Shown here piece by piece: positions 61,027 through 64,000 of a DNA stretch of 64,000 bases. The stretch covers positions 4,526,001-4,590,000 of the forward strand of contig NZ_JAUSUT010000001.1 in assembly GCF_030814215.1 (NCBI RefSeq), given 5' to 3'. The translations under genes were made by a program, and so were the position numbers. Each line of letters opens with the position of its first letter. Positions within the stretch are counted from its first letter, which is position 1. The stretch is from Amycolatopsis thermophila (lineage in GTDB: Bacteria; Actinomycetota; Actinomycetes; Mycobacteriales; Pseudonocardiaceae). The notes below the pieces were generated by a model, which was not told where the DNA came from, did no database searches, and saw only the letters and a list, made by a program, of their open reading frames with translations.

Positions 61027-61692
61027 ATGCACACGTTCGACACCCCCGCCCCGATCTCCGTCGCCCTGGCCGTCCCCGCCGGCCGCATCCAGGTCGTCGC
61101 CACCAACCGTGCCGACACCACCGTCGAGGTCGCGCCCGCCGACCCCGGAAAGAAGCGCGACGTGCGGATCGCCGGGCAGATCACCGTCACCTACGCCGAC
61201 GGCGTCCTGCGGATCCAGGCGCCCGAGCCGGCGAACCAGATCTTCGGGCCGTCCGGGGAGGTGGCCGTCACCGTCGGGTTGCCCGCCGGCTCCCACATCC
61301 GGGCCACGACCGCGTGCGCGGAGTTCCGCGCCGCCGGCCGTCTCGGCGACGTCACCGTCGACGGCGCGTACCGCCACATCCGGATCGACGAGGCCGCGAC
61401 GGCCAGCCTCACCGCGGTCGACGGCGACGTCGAGGTCCGCAGGCTGGGCGGCCCCGCGGACATCCGCACCGCCCGGGGCGACATCCGGATCACCGAGGCC
61501 GTGCGCGGCAAGGTCGTGCTGAGCACCCGGTCCGGCGACATCGCGATCGCCGCCGCGGCGGGCGTCTCGGCTGCGCTGGACGCCGGCACCGGTCACGGGC
61601 GCATCAGCAACTCCGTCCGGAACACCGGCGAGCCCGGGCTCGACATCCGGGCCACGACCGCCCAGGGCGACATCACCGCCCGGAGCCTGTGA
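61027..61692 (+). CDS. DUF4097-like beta-solenoid adhesin-type protein
   Basis: The 221-aa product repeats short beta-strand motifs with DI-x-I and GDV/GDI turns (LGDVTVDGAYRHIRIDEAA, VDGDVEVRRLGGPADIRTARGDIRITEA, TRSGDIAIAAAAG), the mark of the DUF4097 family. It starts with MHTFDTPAPISVALAVPAGRI and lacks a signal peptide. GAGGAG precedes the ATG. Function unknown; ends before a strong terminator. Confidence 0.88.
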   Translation: MHTFDTPAPISVALAVPAGRIQVVATNRADTTVEVAPADPGKKRDVRIAGQITVTYADGVLRIQAPEPANQIFGPSGEVAVTVGLPAGSHIRATTACAEFRAAGRLGDVTVDGAYRHIRIDEAATASLTAVDGDVEVRRLGGPADIRTARGDIRITEAVRGKVVLSTRSGDIAIAAAAGVSAALDAGTGHGRISNSVRNTGEPGLDIRATTAQGDITARSL

Positions 61693-61851
61693 CCGGTGCG
61701 AAGCCAGGATCGGCGGTGCTGCCGCCGGTTCGGAGGGTGAGACGGGACGGGGTGCGCCCGGGGCCACCGCGGCCTCGTGAGCGCGCCCCCGGCCCGGCGG
61801 GGCGCTCCCGGTCCGTCATGGCCCTCCCGGCACCGCCGGTGACCCACGGCG

Positions 61852-61891
61852 AAGGCCGTGGACGGCCCCGTCACCACCGTCCACGGCCTTT
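61852..61891. terminator. Bidirectional terminator
   Basis: AAGGCCGTGGACGG pairs perfectly with CCGTCCACGGCCTT (14-bp stem, loop CCCCGTCACCA), followed by T. It sits between the DUF4097-like gene and the convergent binding-protein gene. Confidence 0.85.
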
Positions 61892-61899
61892 CCGCGCGG

Positions 61900-62868
61900 T
61901 CACTGGTAGAGCGCCGCCTGGATCTTCGGATCGTTGATGTTGGTCTTGTCGTACCAGTAGAAGGCCGTGTCGATCCGCTTGGGCAGCGGCTGGTGGTTGA
62001 TCGCCTTCAGCGCCGCGTCCACCAGCTGCCGGCCGATGTCCATCGGGTCCTGCGTGATCGCACCGGCCATCAGGCCGTTGTTGATCGCGTCGATCTGGGC
62101 CTTACCGGAGTCGAACCCGACGATCGTCAGGCCCTGCTTCCCGCTCTCCTGCACGCCCTTGATCACGCCGATGGCCGAACCCTCGTTGGAGGCGTAGATG
62201 CCCTTCAGGTCCGGGTTGGCCGCGATGATCGACTTGGTGATGTTGGCCGACTCCAGCTGGTCACCGCCGCCGTACTGGGGTGGCAGCACCGTGATGCCGG
62301 GCGCGTTCTTCGCCATCCAGTCCAGGAACCCGTCCCGCCGGTCCTTGCCGGACAGGCTCGTCTGGTCGTGCACCACCAGCGCGACCTTGCCCTGCCCGCC
62401 GATCTGCTGCGCCAGGTGCTTGGCCGCCTCGGCCGCCGCCGCCTTGTTGTCGGTGGCCACGGTGGTGACCGGGATGTCGCTGTCCACCCCGGAGTCGAAC
62501 GCCACGACCGGGATGTTCTGCGACTTCGCCTGCTGCAGCAGCGGGGCGGCGGCACGCGAGTCCAGCGCCGCGAACCCGAGCGCCTGCGGCGACTTGGCCA
62601 GCTCGTTGGTCAGCATGTTGACCTGCTGCTCGACGTCCTTCTCGGTCGCCGGGCCGACGAACGTGGTCCGCGCGCCCTTGGCGGCCGCCTCGTCCTCGGC
62701 GCCCTTCTTCACGGCCTGCCAGAACTGGTGCTGGAAGCCCTTGGACACGATCGAGATGAGCGGGCCGTTCCCGCCGCCACCGGCGGTGTTCCCGCCCTGG
62801 CCGCACGCGCCCAGCGCCAGCGCCAGCACGGCGGCGGCGGCCGCGGCGGCGAACTTTCTTGTCCTCAT
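61900..62868 (-). CDS. Ribose-type ABC substrate-binding lipoprotein
   Basis: The 322-aa product has a lipoprotein signal (KFAAAAAAAVLALALGAC, lipobox L19-G-A-C22), then a periplasmic-binding type 1 sugar fold: LISIVSKGFQHQFWQAVKKGAEDEA, GFAALDSRAAAPLLQQAKSQNIPVVAFDSGVDSD, ATDNKAAAAEAAKHLAQQIGG, GIYASNEGSAIGVIKGVQESGK, GAITQDPMDIGRQLVDAAL. AAAGGAG precedes the ATG. It hands a sugar or sugar-like ligand to the permease. Confidence 0.93.
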   Translation of the reverse strand: MRTRKFAAAAAAAVLALALGACGQGGNTAGGGGNGPLISIVSKGFQHQFWQAVKKGAEDEAAAKGARTTFVGPATEKDVEQQVNMLTNELAKSPQALGFAALDSRAAAPLLQQAKSQNIPVVAFDSGVDSDIPVTTVATDNKAAAAEAAKHLAQQIGGQGKVALVVHDQTSLSGKDRRDGFLDWMAKNAPGITVLPPQYGGGDQLESANITKSIIAANPDLKGIYASNEGSAIGVIKGVQESGKQGLTIVGFDSGKAQIDAINNGLMAGAITQDPMDIGRQLVDAALKAINHQPLPKRIDTAFYWYDKTNINDPKIQAALYQ

Positions 62869-62888
62869 CAAGAACTCCTTTGTTCTTT

Positions 62889-63884
62889 TCAGGCTTCCCG
62901 TTTCCGGATCCGGTCGGTGTAGACGGCCACGAGGATGACGCATCCGAGGATGACGTTCTGCCACTCCTGCGGGATCGACATGATCTGCAGGCCGTTGTTG
63001 AGCACCGAGATGATCAGCGCGCCGATCAGGGTGCCGAGGATCGATCCCTTACCACCCGACAGCGACGTCCCGCCGATCACCACGGCGGCGATCGCCTGCA
63101 GCTCGTATCCCATGCCGGTGGCCGGCTGCGCCGACCCCAGCCGGGCCGAGATCATCACCCCGGCCAAGCCGGTGAACAGCCCCGCGAAGGCGTAGATCCC
63201 GAGCTTCCACCGGCGCACGTCGATGCCGGACAGGGCGGTGGCCTCCTCGTTGCTGCCGATCGAGTATGTGTAGCGGCCGAGGACGCTCTTGGTCAGCAGC
63301 ACGCCCGCGATGATCGCGATCGCCAGCAGGATCAGCACCGCGTTGGGCACGTTCGGGATCAGGTTGCCGGCCGAGATCTCGATGTAGCCGGGCGAGTTGC
63401 TGAAGTAGATGGGGGTGCTGTGGGACAGCACCAGCGCCAGCCCCTCGGCGACGAGCATCATCGCCAGCGTCGCGATGAACGGCGGGATCTTCAGCAGCGC
63501 CACGTTGATCCCGTTGACCAGCCCCATCAGCCCGCCGAACAGGATCGCCAGCGGCACCCCGAGCGCCAGCGGCAGCCCGATGTTCACGATGAACACCCCG
63601 GACATCACCGCGCACAGCGCCATCCCGGTGCCGATGGACAGGTCGATCCCGCCCGTGATGATGACGAACGTGGTGCCGATCGCGAGCGTGCCGATGACCA
63701 CCGTGGAGAACAGGATGGCGATGAAGTTGCCGTAGGAGAAGAAGAACGGGCTCACGATCGAGAAGAACGCGTAGATCACGATGAGGCTCGCGAACGCCAG
63801 CAGTTGCTGGAGCCTGCTCTTGATCGCACCGGCCATCCCGCCGGCCTGCTGCCGCTCCGCCGTCGGAGCCTTGACCGTCGTCAT
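62889..63884 (-). CDS. Ribose-type ABC permease
   Basis: The 331-aa multi-pass product is an RbsC-like permease: GTTFVIITGGIDLSIGTGMALCAVMSG, GLMGLVNGINVALLKIPPFIATLAMM, SIGSNEEATALSGIDVRRWKLGIYAFAGLFTGLAGVM, VVIGGTSLSGGKGSILGTLIGALIISVLNNGL. It forms the membrane channel with the ATPase gene, whose stop overlaps its start (ATGA). Confidence 0.95.
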   Translation of the reverse strand: MTTVKAPTAERQQAGGMAGAIKSRLQQLLAFASLIVIYAFFSIVSPFFFSYGNFIAILFSTVVIGTLAIGTTFVIITGGIDLSIGTGMALCAVMSGVFIVNIGLPLALGVPLAILFGGLMGLVNGINVALLKIPPFIATLAMMLVAEGLALVLSHSTPIYFSNSPGYIEISAGNLIPNVPNAVLILLAIAIIAGVLLTKSVLGRYTYSIGSNEEATALSGIDVRRWKLGIYAFAGLFTGLAGVMISARLGSAQPATGMGYELQAIAAVVIGGTSLSGGKGSILGTLIGALIISVLNNGLQIMSIPQEWQNVILGCVILVAVYTDRIRKREA

Positions 63885-64000
63885 GCCTGTCCTGCCTTCT
63901 CTTCGGCCGTCCCGGGGATGAGGCCGAGCTCGGCGGCGTCGGCCGGGTTCTCGTCCGGCCGTAGGGTCGCGAAGTGCATGATGTTCTCCTGGGTCGCCTC
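63881..64000 (-). CDS. ABC ATPase of the sugar transporter, C-terminal end (partial)
   Basis: The final 39 codons are visible (EATQENIMHFATLRPDENP...), matching the C-terminus of duplicated RbsA/XylG-type ATPases. The stop overlaps the permease start, so the order on this strand is ATPase, permease, binding protein. Confidence 0.8.
   Translation of the reverse strand, partial: EATQENIMHFATLRPDENPADAAELGLIPGTAEEKAGQA

Noticed and set aside
1-64000. CRISPR arrays, insertion sequences, tRNA or rRNA genes
   Set aside because: I saw no regularly spaced repeats, transposase motifs or RNA-gene hallmarks anywhere in the window.

Overview
The window is very GC-rich DNA with dense, mostly head-to-tail genes, frequent GTG starts and 4-base ATGA/GTGA overlaps. 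Its regulators (TetR, IclR, HxlR, Lrp, and an AAA-ATPase/BTAD activator), DUF2382 and DUF4383 stress proteins and stress-type promoter, MreB-like/SEDS morphogenesis genes and many aromatic and CoA-dependent catabolic enzymes point to an actinomycete. A Pseudonocardiaceae member such as Amycolatopsis is my best guess; this is inferred from gene content, not proven. I saw no rRNA, tRNA, CRISPR array, insertion sequence or phage gene.

Layout. 1-3876: an overlapping catabolic operon (end of an AMP-forming ligase, maleate-isomerase-like enzyme, TetR, VOC protein, small unknown, alpha/beta hydrolase). 3933-6160: divergent TetR and aldehyde dehydrogenase with a duplicated palindromic operator between them. 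6189-10850: a GCS2 ligase and 2OG-Fe(II) oxygenase pair, then catalase converging on an ankyrin protein across a strong terminator. 10943-15427: acyl-CoA synthetase (frameshifted), amidohydrolase, isocitrate-lyase-family enzyme, and a divergent HxlR regulator. 15441-18199: RibBA with a small unknown protein, an HD hydrolase and a JAMM protease. 18456-29238: a UbiD decarboxylase, hydrolase, three-subunit molybdenum hydroxylase and CoxG arm, divergent from an IclR, two MFS transporters and UbiX arm; this looks like a complete uptake, hydroxylation and decarboxylation unit for an aromatic or heteroaromatic acid. 29241-31626: an N-terminally truncated acyl-CoA dehydrogenase divergent from a CaiB-type CoA-transferase. 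31685-33136: membrane and stress proteins. 34331-39277: a morphogenesis module with an MreB-like actin, a single-polypeptide fusion of a RodA/FtsW (SEDS) domain to a class B penicillin-binding protein, and a one-TM partner. 39645-41701: M20 peptidase and a TRIC/UPF0126 membrane protein.

42068-49142: intradiol dioxygenase, divergent flavin reductase, large AAA/BTAD regulator, F420-reductase-like protein and HpaB-type monooxygenase, which together resemble a (halo)phenol or hydroxyquinol route. 49262-57925: an NTF2-like protein, a TetR with two matching operators, an MFS importer, a MaoC-SCP2 fusion, hydrolase, acyl-CoA ligase, thiolase, the remnant of a CaiB transferase, and acyl-CoA dehydrogenase, suggesting CoA-dependent beta-oxidation-like breakdown of an imported acid. 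57939-61692: a transketolase/PDH-E1-like enzyme divergent from an Lrp regulator, then a DUF4097-like protein. 61900-64000: a ribose-type ABC transporter (binding protein, permease, start of the ATPase).

Three genes of CoA-thioester catabolism are damaged (frameshift, N-terminal truncation, internal deletion). The points of most interest are the SEDS-PBP fusion with its MreB-like neighbour, the UbiD/UbiX/Mo-hydroxylase/CoxG locus with matching palindromes flanking its IclR gene, and several operator pairs that can be read directly from the sequence.
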